The position numbers were made by a program, and so were the translations under genes. The notes under the pieces were generated by a model. It ran no database searches. It saw only the letters and a program-made list of their open reading frames with translations, and was not told the origin of the DNA. A DNA stretch of 38,842 nt. Source: a virus. Below, one piece after another: positions 18,285-27,382 of the stretch. Every line of letters begins with the position of its first letter. Positions within the stretch are counted from its first letter, which is position 1. The stretch spans positions 1-38,842 of IMG/VR virus record IMGVR_UViG_3300020185_000118, one strand, 5' to 3'.

Positions 18285-18648
18285 TAGTCTTGAGGGTTAG
18301 AAAGTCCATTGCAGCCATCAAAACGGTAGGAGCAATAGACAAAGTTCCATCGTCTATTAGTTCAACCTTTTTTAAGCGGACTTTCTCATCCTCATTGAGC
18401 AATGCTTCTACTTGCTTTTTAAAGTCTGCAGCATCTTCGTCAGCGATTTCAGGATCACCATTAGAGTCAACTGTAGCCTTTGTGCGAAGCTGTTCAATAT
18501 AAGTTTGTCTGTGCTCTTCAAATGATTCAACTAGAGGTTGCAGCTTGGACATATTTTGTGCGATCGTCCATCCAGTTACAAGTGGGAGCTGTGACTCACT
18601 TATAGTCTGAAAGGCTTTATACACGTTGATACACTCTTTTAATAACAT
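18265..18648 (-). CDS. Small helical protein, DUF1617-like, 127 aa
   Basis: Starts MLLKECINVYKAFQTISESQ and is mostly charged helix, with an acidic segment near residues 80-100 and a hydrophobic C-terminal end (SIAPTVLMAAMDFL). The layout (short LPL-type turn near residue 21, long helices, E/K-rich middle, hydrophobic C-terminal helix) resembles small phage proteins of the DUF1617 type and the 135-aa protein encoded at 29759-30166. Both follow a fibre-type gene, so a role in fibre assembly or attachment is possible but unproven. It is preceded by a 36-base gap after the 805-aa fibre gene, and overlaps the following gene by 20 bases. Confidence 0.7.
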   Translation of the reverse strand: MLLKECINVYKAFQTISESQLPLVTGWTIAQNMSKLQPLVESFEEHRQTYIEQLRTKATVDSNGDPEIADEDAADFKKQVEALLNEDEKVRLKKVELIDDGTLSIAPTVLMAAMDFLTLKTNADKVS

Positions 18649-18684
18649 GATATTTGAAATTGGTTTGCTTTACAAATATACAAA

Positions 18685-21102
18685 TTATCCTACAACCACT
18701 ACATTGAATACGTCACCGTCAGCAATACCGCCTCCAATAGCAACGCGAACTGCATTTACTGTTTGAGAAGTGTACTTAAAGAAGACAATATTGTCGGAGG
18801 CATCGCGTACTTGTACGATAACATCCTTATGATTAAGGTTGTGCGTAATAGTAAAGTATCCATTGCTCACATCACTGTTGCCTGATTCATCAATAGTATA
18901 TTCAATCTTAAAGGTCCGAGCAACTCTAGTAAGAGCACTGGCAGCATGATCTTTGTTATCAATAGCCCAGTATTTATTGCCTACGGTAGTATCAAAAACT
19001 AAAGAAGGGTGCGCAGAGTTATCGTGATTTTGCTTATATGCCTCTATACCAAGTAAAGTACCAGCGGCCATAGCAGCAGCGTCTGCAAAATCTTCATCTT
19101 CTCCGTCATCTTCATTACCAAGCGTTATTAATGCGTCTCTCATATATACATTTTCCTGTTGAAGGTTAATGTATGTACCGTCTCCAATGACGTTAAGATT
19201 ACCAGAGACAGTAACGTCACCAGAGAAGCTTGCAGCTGCTGCAGTGATTGTACCTGTTAGGGCTGGTGAGTCTGCAAAAACAAGAGCGCCTGTACCTGTC
19301 TCATTAGTAATTATACTTGCCAACTGTGCAGATGTTGTATTTGCGAAAGCACCGAGGTGATTAGCGGTCAACGCAACTGTACCCGTAGCATTCGGTAGTG
19401 TAATCGTGCGATCTGCACCGGGATCATCAACAGCCAATGTAGTCTGAAAACCATCGCTAGTAGCTCCTTCAAAGATTAAAGGATTAGCACTTCCAATCGT
19501 AGACCCGCCTGCTAGTGCCACATACGCAGCATCGCCAGCAGTAGCAGCGGCAGACGCAGCGCTACTTAGTATTGTAGCTTGAGATACATTGGTCACATTA
19601 CCCAGTCCTACGTCTGTTGCAGTTACGGCTGCAAAAGTGGGAGCTTGTGCTGCAGCGCCTGTTCCCACTGACCGCATAAACAGGTTAGTAGCAGCTGTAT
19701 TACCGGCAAGGAATGCAGTAGTATCGGCATCACTCTGATAAGGTACGCTACCTACAGCTCCTCCTGCCAGCGCACCAGCAGTACCAGTAGTGTCTGCATT
19801 TATCAATGCAAACTTTGCACCGATAGCTTTGGATGACATGATGTGAGCATCGTCATCTACAAACTCAGAAGTAATATCAATGTCATCAATTGTGTGGCCG
19901 CCTAGAACCAAACTAGCAACAGTAGCCGCACCTGTATTTAGTGCGTTCGTACCATTATCTATGTCGCCAAAACCAGTATCTATACTTCCGTTAGACAAAA
20001 CCCCTACAGTAGTTATTGCAAGACCATTTATGTCACTTTGGGTTGGAGCAGCTGTGTATGAAGGTGTTCCAAAAGTACCATCATGTTTAAGAAATTCTCC
20101 GGCATTGCCTGCTGCAGGTACCAGACCTCCATTGCCTTTTGGCTGACCAGAATCAAACACGATGTCGCCGCTCATTGTACCACCAGCAAGAGCTAACTTC
20201 AAAGCAATAGCTGCGTCAGCGGCAGTTTCGTTCGCGTCAACGTCAGACTGCACAGCAGCAATGGCTGCATCTGCGTCGGACTCGTTGCCATCAACATCGC
20301 TTTGGATGTTATCAAGCTGAGTCTGAATATCGCCTGAAACACCACTTAAAGTTGCAAGCTCTGCGCTCGTGACTGCAGATACTGCAACTTTACCATCGCC
20401 ATTAGAAAGAAGTGCGCGATTTGCGGTAAGATCATTTGTAGCAATCGTGCTTGCTCCACCAGTGATATCACTAGTGCCCCCAGCTCCTGTAGCTCCAATG
20501 TAACGGTAGCCTGCAATGTAGACTACGTGAGTGTCGGTAAACGTTGTCCATGAATCAGAGTCCTCAAAGCTGCCAGTACCATTCTCATCCTCTGGAGTCC
20601 AGTACAGCATACCGGCTTCATAGTCGAAGTACCAATCGCGGTTAGCGTCTGAGCCAAAGATGACTTGCGTAATATTGGTATCGGTGGTGTCCCCATCCCA
20701 GTTTGCTGGTCCGACATATACCTTAACCAAATATCCAGCACCAAATGTTGGTCCTAGCCAGTTAGTAGCCCCAGTCTTCCAAGACCGTTTGAAATTGGTC
20801 TGCAGCGGCATAGCTGGCGCATCACCATTAGGTGTACACGTAGCCACAGCAGTAGTACTGCCAGGCTGCGTTCCTGTATGACTAGCATACACCTGTACAT
20901 AGGCGCTCGTAGCACTAGGAGGGACAACAGGAACGTTTGTTGTGTCTGCCTCTCTCCATATAGAGCTCGGCTTTACTGCAATAAAGGATGAAGAAGTTTC
21001 ACCCGCAGGCGTAAATTCCTCGCTTCTTCCGCTTTTGTTAGCACCAAAAGCAACTTTTTTATATAAGAGATCTAAAATCTCTTCACTAGAAAATCCAGCC
21101 AT
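18685..21102 (-). CDS. Tail fibre protein, marine phage type, 805 aa
   Basis: The N-terminus (MAGFSSEEILDLLYKKVAFG) followed by a P/T/S-rich stretch and SIWREADT matches the recalled virion-attachment start of many marine phage fibres. Residues about 100-200 are a globular domain rich in aromatic residues (GYLVKVYVGPANWDGD, DWYFDYEAGMLYWTPED). Residues about 244-295 contain an 18-residue heptad-like repeat (SDVDGNESDADAAIAAVQ, then SDVDANETAADAAIA), suggesting a trimeric coiled coil. The middle is a beta-repeat shaft, and the C-terminus (YFTITHNLNHKDVIVQVRD) resembles a distal fibre domain of T4-like cyanophages. It begins 12 bases after the 720-aa gene. Confidence 0.85.
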   Translation of the reverse strand: MAGFSSEEILDLLYKKVAFGANKSGRSEEFTPAGETSSSFIAVKPSSIWREADTTNVPVVPPSATSAYVQVYASHTGTQPGSTTAVATCTPNGDAPAMPLQTNFKRSWKTGATNWLGPTFGAGYLVKVYVGPANWDGDTTDTNITQVIFGSDANRDWYFDYEAGMLYWTPEDENGTGSFEDSDSWTTFTDTHVVYIAGYRYIGATGAGGTSDITGGASTIATNDLTANRALLSNGDGKVAVSAVTSAELATLSGVSGDIQTQLDNIQSDVDGNESDADAAIAAVQSDVDANETAADAAIALKLALAGGTMSGDIVFDSGQPKGNGGLVPAAGNAGEFLKHDGTFGTPSYTAAPTQSDINGLAITTVGVLSNGSIDTGFGDIDNGTNALNTGAATVASLVLGGHTIDDIDITSEFVDDDAHIMSSKAIGAKFALINADTTGTAGALAGGAVGSVPYQSDADTTAFLAGNTAATNLFMRSVGTGAAAQAPTFAAVTATDVGLGNVTNVSQATILSSAASAAATAGDAAYVALAGGSTIGSANPLIFEGATSDGFQTTLAVDDPGADRTITLPNATGTVALTANHLGAFANTTSAQLASIITNETGTGALVFADSPALTGTITAAAASFSGDVTVSGNLNVIGDGTYINLQQENVYMRDALITLGNEDDGEDEDFADAAAMAAGTLLGIEAYKQNHDNSAHPSLVFDTTVGNKYWAIDNKDHAASALTRVARTFKIEYTIDESGNSDVSNGYFTITHNLNHKDVIVQVRDASDNIVFFKYTSQTVNAVRVAIGGGIADGDVFNVVVVG

Positions 21103-21114
21103 GTTGTAATTGTA

Positions 21115-23277
21115 TTATTGTTCAAAGCACCCAATTTGTTCGATGAAATCTCCGCTCATTAATTTGACTCGTACGTACACCTTAGCGTCACTACCTGCGT
21201 TCCATCTTCCACTGCCTGCATTGATTTCAATAGTTTGTAGACTTGTTGCCTCGACATCTAAAACTCCACCAGAAGCACACCCAGTTCCGCCTGCGCCTGC
21301 AATGCCAGTGCCAGCATAAGAAACAGTAGCAGGAACCCAGCCTCCTGTATTTCCACCAGAGCTATTAGCTGTTAACAAACTGTTGCTAGAAGAAGCATCA
21401 AAAATCTTAAAAAAGACATTACCTCCTCCGTCTAAATCTCCCTTGAATTTGAAATCAAACTTTTGAAGAGGTTGGTTACAGGGAAAGGCGTAGGTAATGT
21501 ATTGTGCGTCGCCTTGAGTACGACCAGTTAAATCAAGAGCTGCTGGAACAGTGTCTGCATAGACAAAAGAAGCATTTGTAAAATCTCCAATTGAATGGGT
21601 TACTCTCAAAGCATTATTAGTTCCTGTTCCAAGCTGAGGCGATGTAATAGCGTCATGATTCTTAATGCTGAAAGAGCTAGAACTGTTATTACCATACTGC
21701 TGACTCCAAGCACCATATGAACCAACGGCATCAGAAGGAGTGTCCTCAGAATTTCCGTTTGTATCAGGATCTTTTACTCGTGCCCCCGCAGTGTCACTGG
21801 TATGCAAGGTGTTCATCAGATTATTTTCAAAAGGAGCAAGCAAGTCAGAGGTATTTGAAGGCTGGTCATAAAAGTAATAGTACTCCGTATTACCAGTGCC
21901 TACTGCTGTAGCAGAAGAGCTTCCATGAATAGACTTAGCTGTAATTGTAGGAGATCCAGCTTGGCTAATAGAAAATAAACGATATTGATCTGCTCTAGTC
22001 GTTACGCCTGTAATGTCGTGGCTACTAAAATTATCATTTTGCTGCACATTTGCGTTTGTGCTATTAGGCAAGTCAGCATAAGTCAGTGCACTAGGCGCAT
22101 TGCAAACATCTCCAGCTCCAAAAGTTACACAGTTATTATCGCTAGTACTGCTGCTAGCTCCATACACTTTACTGTTGTTAGGTATTAGTTGTCCAGTTGA
22201 TACTTCCAACTTAAACGTAGGATCTTTAAAACAGGGCAGTCCACTAGTATATCCTGCCGTGCCGTTTGCAGTTTTTGTAAGGATGGTGCCCCCTGCTGTA
22301 TTAAGAGAGACTACACTAGCAGAATTACCGTCGGCTGCAATATAAATTGTTTGTGTCACCGGGTTGTTTCCCCCAGAGTCATCTACCTTAAATACATTAT
22401 ATCCATCAGTAGAAACATCATTAGCTGCTACTGTGAATGAAGCTACTCCTGTAAAAAATCCGTCAGAGTCACCTCCTGTATTTGGGAAGTCTCCTGTTGT
22501 AACGTTAAGCGTTAAGGAACCGCCGTCATCGTGAGAGCCTGCAGCAAGTGTTGCAGATGTTGCCGTTGCGCTTGCAAGCTCTACAGATTGATCATTTAAA
22601 TGAAATCTAAGCTGTGTCTGCGCTAAATTGTTTGGGTTACTTCCGCCAGTAAAACTAAAGGTTTTAGAGTAGTCCTGACTTGAAGTAGTCTCCTCATCGA
22701 CATCCCACGCTACTACTGTACCTGCTGTTGTAGTTAAGCCTGCGTTTCCATTAACTGAATGAGATAGGGCGCTACCTGAGGTGTTTTTACCAATAAGCCG
22801 AGCAGCAGAGGTACTAATACCTATAGACAAGCCGCTTTTTGTAGACCATGCAGCTGGACTCGTAGGAACTAAGTTACCCAGCGTTTCATTCAATTGGTCA
22901 ATTGCATCTACAATTAACGTATCTGCAGTAAACGATGCGATTGCAGGGCTGTTGTCCGTTAAGTTACCGCTAGAAGGACTACCTAAAGTAGTACTACCTG
23001 CAGGTACCCAGTTAGTACCAGCAGCATGGCCCCACTCATTACTAGAGTTGTTATCGCCGGTAATGTCACCACCTGTTCCTGTAAAGATGTAGGCCTTGCC
23101 AGTATCTTTTGCAACAATGATAGACCCGGTACGCCTTGCATTAGCCGGGATAGCGATGAGATGATCATTCGCAAAGTCGTCGATAATGTGAATCCCAGCA
23201 ACGTTATCCCCAACCACATCCACAATAGGGTATGCAGTGTTTTGATTTTCAAGTGTATCTCCAAATTTGATTGCCAT
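21115..23277 (-). CDS. Fibre/adhesin-like virion protein, 720 aa
   Basis: Starts MAIKFGDTLENQNTAYPIVD one base after the preceding gene's stop; this opening resembles those of marine phage appendage proteins. Residues 1-110 look like an attachment domain (AKDTGKAYIFTGTGG, WVPAGSTTLG). The rest is Ser/Thr/Gly/Asn-rich and beta-like. It has aromatic-poor repeats and a C-terminal jelly-roll-like stretch (LQKFDFKFKGDLDGGGNVFF, WNAGSDAKVYVRVKLMSGD). No catalytic motif is visible. I infer an appendage or receptor-binding role from composition and neighbours. Confidence 0.75.
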   Translation of the reverse strand: MAIKFGDTLENQNTAYPIVDVVGDNVAGIHIIDDFANDHLIAIPANARRTGSIIVAKDTGKAYIFTGTGGDITGDNNSSNEWGHAAGTNWVPAGSTTLGSPSSGNLTDNSPAIASFTADTLIVDAIDQLNETLGNLVPTSPAAWSTKSGLSIGISTSAARLIGKNTSGSALSHSVNGNAGLTTTAGTVVAWDVDEETTSSQDYSKTFSFTGGSNPNNLAQTQLRFHLNDQSVELASATATSATLAAGSHDDGGSLTLNVTTGDFPNTGGDSDGFFTGVASFTVAANDVSTDGYNVFKVDDSGGNNPVTQTIYIAADGNSASVVSLNTAGGTILTKTANGTAGYTSGLPCFKDPTFKLEVSTGQLIPNNSKVYGASSSTSDNNCVTFGAGDVCNAPSALTYADLPNSTNANVQQNDNFSSHDITGVTTRADQYRLFSISQAGSPTITAKSIHGSSSATAVGTGNTEYYYFYDQPSNTSDLLAPFENNLMNTLHTSDTAGARVKDPDTNGNSEDTPSDAVGSYGAWSQQYGNNSSSSFSIKNHDAITSPQLGTGTNNALRVTHSIGDFTNASFVYADTVPAALDLTGRTQGDAQYITYAFPCNQPLQKFDFKFKGDLDGGGNVFFKIFDASSSNSLLTANSSGGNTGGWVPATVSYAGTGIAGAGGTGCASGGVLDVEATSLQTIEINAGSGRWNAGSDAKVYVRVKLMSGDFIEQIGCFEQ

Positions 23278-23278
23278 A

Positions 23279-24562
23279 TCAAGAATATTTTAGTTCTAGA
23301 TTTAATATAAGATTATCATCAAAAGCTCCAGGTTGATTTGATCTGTAAGCTTTATATGTAGGAACCGCTGTCCCTACGGTACGAGCAAAACCACTGCCAC
23401 TGTTATCGTAAAGTGTCCAACTATCTGTGTAGTTTGCAACACCTTTACCTATTACTTGAGCCGCAACTTCCCCTAATGTACCTGATCCTGGTATTAAAAT
23501 CCAAGTAAAGGTACTATTATTTTCTGTATTATTGTTACATTGTACCTGTAAACTTTGCACAACCTTCGAGGGGTCTACTAATAGTGTAGAAGTTATTGTA
23601 CTAGTTGCGTTGGTTAGTAAGTCTTGTACAGAGCTTACAGTAGATGCGGTAGATGTGATTACATAGAATCTATGCCTGTATTTTATATGTACAGTTTTTA
23701 GAAGAACAGTAGTTGTATTTGTACCTGGAAGTTGATATGCAACCTGCAGTCTAATATTTCTTTGGCCTATTGCAGTTGATACTGGAATACCAGGAGAAGA
23801 GTATGCAATAGATTGCACGTATGGAACATTTAGTGCACCGTAATCAGTTATGCTTTGTTGCGCTAACGCAATGTGATTTCCTACCGTAGTAGTATCTACT
23901 ATAATCAGCGGGTAGCCGTTGAATAAACTTTCAGGATTATTAAAGGTTATAGTCATCGCAGATGTGTTTGCTGCAAGACCGCACTCGACTATTAAGTTTT
24001 CTTCTTCTGAGATTGATGCTCCAGTACCCGCAATGCTAATTGCTCCTATGCTAGGAATTAAAAATGGGGCAAGCATGTCTCTCATAAGAACTTCTACTGC
24101 TGTTCCGCTGCTGTAAGTGTCTCCTTTTTCAGCATCTCCAATAGTATTAGTTACTGTTAAGGCTTGATCCAAGGTAGAGCTACCTCCGTCTGCTTCTGCC
24201 CAAACGTATGTTCCATTAACGTACTTGAGAAATTTGTTTGTTACAGGTACAGGAACATCTCCTAGATCTTCTAGTTGATGCGGGCTTGTTTTAAAAAATG
24301 CGTTTAGCGCTACAGCTGTTGCAGTTACATCAGCTCCCCAAACAGCATTATTTTCTGTTATTATGTCCCCGTGTGCAAGTCCAATAAATACTTTAATCTC
24401 CTTAGACTGTGTTTCAATATCTATTGCTCCTCCTACTACTCGTGCAAAAAGTTCTTGCGTAGGAAATGCACGCACACCTAATATCGTGTTTGTGTTTGTG
24501 GCATCTACTGTTTGAACTGTGTGCTGTCCACCACTTGCTTTAATTTTATACTTGTTTGCCAT
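23279..24562 (-). CDS. Appendage/baseplate-like structural protein, 427 aa
   Basis: Starts MANKYKIKASGGQHTVQTVD at a TAATG junction with the ring-protein gene. Residues about 105-160 (LEDLGDVPVPVTNKFLKYVN, then TYVWAE) form a fibre-like segment. Residues about 150-175 (YSSGTAVEVLMRDMLAPFLI, then PSIGAISI) fit a motif I recall from Bacteroidota-phage structural proteins. The remainder consists of beta-rich, Ig-like stretches rich in Thr and Asn. Being the first gene after the third ring protein, it may connect the appendages to the tail. That is inference from gene order. Confidence 0.7.
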   Translation of the reverse strand: MANKYKIKASGGQHTVQTVDATNTNTILGVRAFPTQELFARVVGGAIDIETQSKEIKVFIGLAHGDIITENNAVWGADVTATAVALNAFFKTSPHQLEDLGDVPVPVTNKFLKYVNGTYVWAEADGGSSTLDQALTVTNTIGDAEKGDTYSSGTAVEVLMRDMLAPFLIPSIGAISIAGTGASISEEENLIVECGLAANTSAMTITFNNPESLFNGYPLIIVDTTTVGNHIALAQQSITDYGALNVPYVQSIAYSSPGIPVSTAIGQRNIRLQVAYQLPGTNTTTVLLKTVHIKYRHRFYVITSTASTVSSVQDLLTNATSTITSTLLVDPSKVVQSLQVQCNNNTENNSTFTWILIPGSGTLGEVAAQVIGKGVANYTDSWTLYDNSGSGFARTVGTAVPTYKAYRSNQPGAFDDNLILNLELKYS

Positions 24563-25944
24563 TACTCCACTTTAAGCGTTCCTGCACTTATTTTAACTGC
24601 GCTGAGTCCTGGGTTTGATTGTACAGGGAGTCTAAGGAATACAGTAGCTGATTGTACACTTCCTACAAGGGTTGTTTCGTCTCCTTGTATTTGTGTATCA
24701 GTACCACTGAGGGCATATGTAGTTGTTCCTACAATTGTTTCTTGACCTGTAGAATTATTAACCATCACTACTTCTATATCTAAATCTCCTGCCCCGTCAT
24801 CATTAAATGTTAAAGTGTAAGCATACGTCAAAGTCATAGACGACGTAAGTCCGGTGAGAAGCCATTGATTGCTGGCGTACGTAATAATAGATGTGCCGTC
24901 AATTGTGCTTAAGTCTGTGGATTGTGGATTAAGCAATTGCACTGCAGCAGTTATACCTGCTCCGACGGCAATTCCATCTGTTGTAGTACTGCTCCAAGAA
25001 ACGCTAGTTGTTCTACGGGTTAGGTTTGTAGCAGCACTCTTTGTAGGAACGCTGTTTGAAATAGTTGCGCTATCTATAAGTGTTCCGCCCCCATTTCTGT
25101 CTAGTGACTCACGTCTGTTGAGACTCCCAAATCCTTCTGCGTGTCTGTTAATGTTAGGAATGAGTCGTACCCATTGATCCATAAAGGATTCGTATGCATC
25201 AATATCTGGATAGTTAGCTGCATTTCTAGCTTGAGTGCAATAGTACTTCCATTGCATTTCTGCAAATTCATACCCAATCCCATTTTGAGATGGGGTCATA
25301 TTACCCAGCAACATCTTTTTATATACGTACCAGAACATAGCCTCTTTAAAACTAATATCGTCTGGGATAAGAGGGTAGCAGTCATCATCTACGGGAAAAG
25401 CCATATAGCTTAAGCATACTTTGCCTGTAGAAAAAGATGTCTTAATCTTATCTGCTTCAATGTAATAACATCGTGACGTTACTTTATTATCTTCTATACA
25501 GTCAGGACAGTCTGTGCTTCTTGGAAAATGAGATCGGCATTTTGTTAAGATAGCCATGTCGTCTGCTCCCCCAAGTTGATTCTCTAAGACTTGCAGCCTA
25601 GAGTTCATTTCATTTAGCGTATGGTTAGATGCTCCTGTTCCGTTTATGATATTGTCTATTCGTTCTAAGAGCGTATCCATTTGCTCTGAGATAATTACAG
25701 ACTCAGCTGTTTCGTTGATAGCTACTTGATTAATGTAAAAGAGATCACTCGGCAATGCAGCTTTGTAATCTTTTACACTTAAGACGCAGTTACGCAACTC
25801 TAGCTGAGGGGCAGCACCGATATGCTCAAGTGCTTCTCCCATCCACTCGACTGCATCATCTATCCAATTATCTGTGTTAGGGTTTATGTCCCTAAAGATC
25901 TTTCGGATAATGACCTTGCTAGATGTTGTTTTATATATTGCCAT
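24562..25944 (-). CDS. Tail ring/adaptor protein with C-terminal extension, 460 aa
   Basis: Residues 1-281 fit the recalled crAss-like/P22 gp4-type ring family. An N-terminal helix has WIDDAVEWMGEALEHIGA (27-44), followed by VLSVKDYKAALPSDLFYINQ (54-73). Then come KTSFSTGKVCLSYMAFPVDD (168-187), YPLIPDDISFKEAMFWYVYK (190-209) and PDIDAYESFMDQWVRLIPN (246-264). Such proteins stack between portal and tail. Residues about 282-460 form a Ser/Thr-rich, beta-like extension (TIDGTSIITYASNQWLLTG, TYALSGTDTQ) that I do not recall in the family and that may be a decoration domain. The start at 25944 overlaps the upstream gene by 14 bases, and the stop is in a TAATG junction. Confidence 0.8.
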   Translation of the reverse strand: MAIYKTTSSKVIIRKIFRDINPNTDNWIDDAVEWMGEALEHIGAAPQLELRNCVLSVKDYKAALPSDLFYINQVAINETAESVIISEQMDTLLERIDNIINGTGASNHTLNEMNSRLQVLENQLGGADDMAILTKCRSHFPRSTDCPDCIEDNKVTSRCYYIEADKIKTSFSTGKVCLSYMAFPVDDDCYPLIPDDISFKEAMFWYVYKKMLLGNMTPSQNGIGYEFAEMQWKYYCTQARNAANYPDIDAYESFMDQWVRLIPNINRHAEGFGSLNRRESLDRNGGGTLIDSATISNSVPTKSAATNLTRRTTSVSWSSTTTDGIAVGAGITAAVQLLNPQSTDLSTIDGTSIITYASNQWLLTGLTSSMTLTYAYTLTFNDDGAGDLDIEVVMVNNSTGQETIVGTTTYALSGTDTQIQGDETTLVGSVQSATVFLRLPVQSNPGLSAVKISAGTLKVE

Positions 25945-26413
25945 GCTTCTTAAATTTGAGATAGGCTAATTCGTCTTCCTTCAGTAGCTTAGTTAATTTT
26001 TCCTTATTCCCCTTTACACCTCGGGTAGGGGTGAACCTGTATGCCGTTTTGTTGGGTATTTTGCATCTGTGCTTTTCCCAGTGGTACTTGCAATACCACG
26101 GATCAGTGTAGTATATAAACCACTTTGATCCTTCAGGGTTGTCCTCTGAGAATAACGTTTTACCCTCAGCTAATAACTCCTGTTTGTATTTATTACTCTC
26201 CCACCAATCTATCGTAGGCTTGGACGGATTACGCTCAATCCTACGGATAGAAAGGTTTGAGAGATTGTTCTTCATATTAAATACACTTCCTTCAAGAATT
26301 CCTTCTATAACCTCCATGTTGAATCTTTCGCAAATCTCTTTAAAGAGTTTTTTACTAATAGGTTCTTCTACTAACGTAGAGTAGCTGCTATATACATTCT
26401 TGAATGTGTGCAT
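25931..26413 (-). CDS. Conserved phage protein of unknown function, 160 aa
   Basis: Starts MHTFKNVYSSYSTLVEEPIS. It has the pattern FKEICERFNMEVIEGILEGS (24-43), then NLSNLSIRRIERN and TIDWWESNKYK, and later a Tyr/Trp-rich segment (WFIYYTDPWYCKYHWEKHRC) ending in a basic stretch. I recall this layout from small conserved proteins in crAss-like and other Bacteroidota phages, where the IDW motif is typical, but no function is known to me. It lies between a basic protein and the third ring protein, so a head or tail assembly role is plausible. Cys and His in the second half could bind metal, without a classic finger spacing. Confidence 0.75.
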   Translation of the reverse strand: MHTFKNVYSSYSTLVEEPISKKLFKEICERFNMEVIEGILEGSVFNMKNNLSNLSIRRIERNPSKPTIDWWESNKYKQELLAEGKTLFSEDNPEGSKWFIYYTDPWYCKYHWEKHRCKIPNKTAYRFTPTRGVKGNKEKLTKLLKEDELAYLKFKKHGNI

Positions 26414-26417
26414 TTAT

Positions 26418-27359
26418 TTAGCGCTTGCCCCCTTTTTTCATATACCCCATCTTGTTACGGACAGAAGTAGGAAGTTTCTTTAGGCCTTTTTGATCGTCGC
26501 TAGGATCTTTTAAACCACCTGCCTGCATTTTACCTTGTAGTCTACCTACACGCTTTTTCAGCCTGTCAGTTTTTCTGGCAGAACGTGCAGTTCTTCGGTC
26601 TATTGGTTTTTTAACTGATGCTGCAGGAGCTGCACTTTTAAGTTCGGCTTGTAAAGCTCGAGTGTCTCCTTGAGGGCTCATGCCCGTTCTGCTTGCTGTT
26701 GGCTTTGTTGAAACTTTTGCAACAGGCTTCTTAGCAGCAGGCTTAGCTGCTGGTTTAGCAGGAGTTGAAGACTTAATAGTAGGATTTCGCTCTGGGTTTT
26801 TAGGAGCGGGCTTAGGTGCTATTTTGTTAACCTCCGTACGCATAGGTCCTTTACCGTACGCTTTGTTGATCTGATTCTGTACTCTATTGTACTCAACAGT
26901 TCCTTTAGCATACTTTTTACGCTCAGCAATCAGCTTATCCAAGTTAGGGTTACGCTTCTTTGCGTCTGCATATGTACCTGGTTTTGGTCCAGTAGAAGCT
27001 GGTTTTTTAGCTGCGGGTTTTGGGCCTGGAGCATTACTTAATTCTTTAAGCTTACTTCCTACTTGAGGTTTTGCACCACCCCCAGTTCCTTGGGGAGTGT
27101 TTTGTTTTTCTTGTCTGCTAGGGCCTCTTTGTGCTGCTGCTGCTTTTGAAACTTTTTCTGCTTTGATTCTATTAGCTGCAGCCTTTGCTTTTTTTGCGTC
27201 CTCCATCTGCCGAGATACAGGACCAGCGGCTTCGTACTTACCTTTTTTCATGCCCCCAAACGTGAGCTCTTTATTTGGTTCCAAGAAGCTCCCATTCTTG
27301 TACATCGTCTTTTTGTTGCCTCCATACATTTTCTTGGAGGGTTTTTTCATATATGCCAT
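26418..27359 (-). CDS. Histone H1-like basic protein, 313 aa
   Basis: I chose ATG at 27359 (MAYMKKPSKKMYGGNKKTMY) because the alternative, a GTG at 27389, would overlap the upstream gene. The protein is very rich in Lys, Ala and Pro, with PAAKKPA-type runs (for example AKPAAKPAAKKPVAKVS). In the middle is a recognisable phage motif (NPNLDKLIAERKKYAKGTVE, then YNRVQNQINKAYG). It ends in RNKMGYMKKGGKR. There is no membrane segment. Such composition suits DNA binding or a flexible packaged protein; both are inferences. It follows another small basic gene. Confidence 0.75.
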   Translation of the reverse strand: MAYMKKPSKKMYGGNKKTMYKNGSFLEPNKELTFGGMKKGKYEAAGPVSRQMEDAKKAKAAANRIKAEKVSKAAAAQRGPSRQEKQNTPQGTGGGAKPQVGSKLKELSNAPGPKPAAKKPASTGPKPGTYADAKKRNPNLDKLIAERKKYAKGTVEYNRVQNQINKAYGKGPMRTEVNKIAPKPAPKNPERNPTIKSSTPAKPAAKPAAKKPVAKVSTKPTASRTGMSPQGDTRALQAELKSAAPAASVKKPIDRRTARSARKTDRLKKRVGRLQGKMQAGGLKDPSDDQKGLKKLPTSVRNKMGYMKKGGKR

Positions 27360-27382
27360 AGGTTCTATTGTTATTGTAGAAA

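Noticed and set aside
18673-18680. TATATTTG, a -7-like box before the 127-aa gene
   Set aside because: It fits TAnnTTTG and the spacing to the ATG is reasonable, but no TTG lies 17-23 bases upstream; in AT-rich DNA the half-site is weak evidence.
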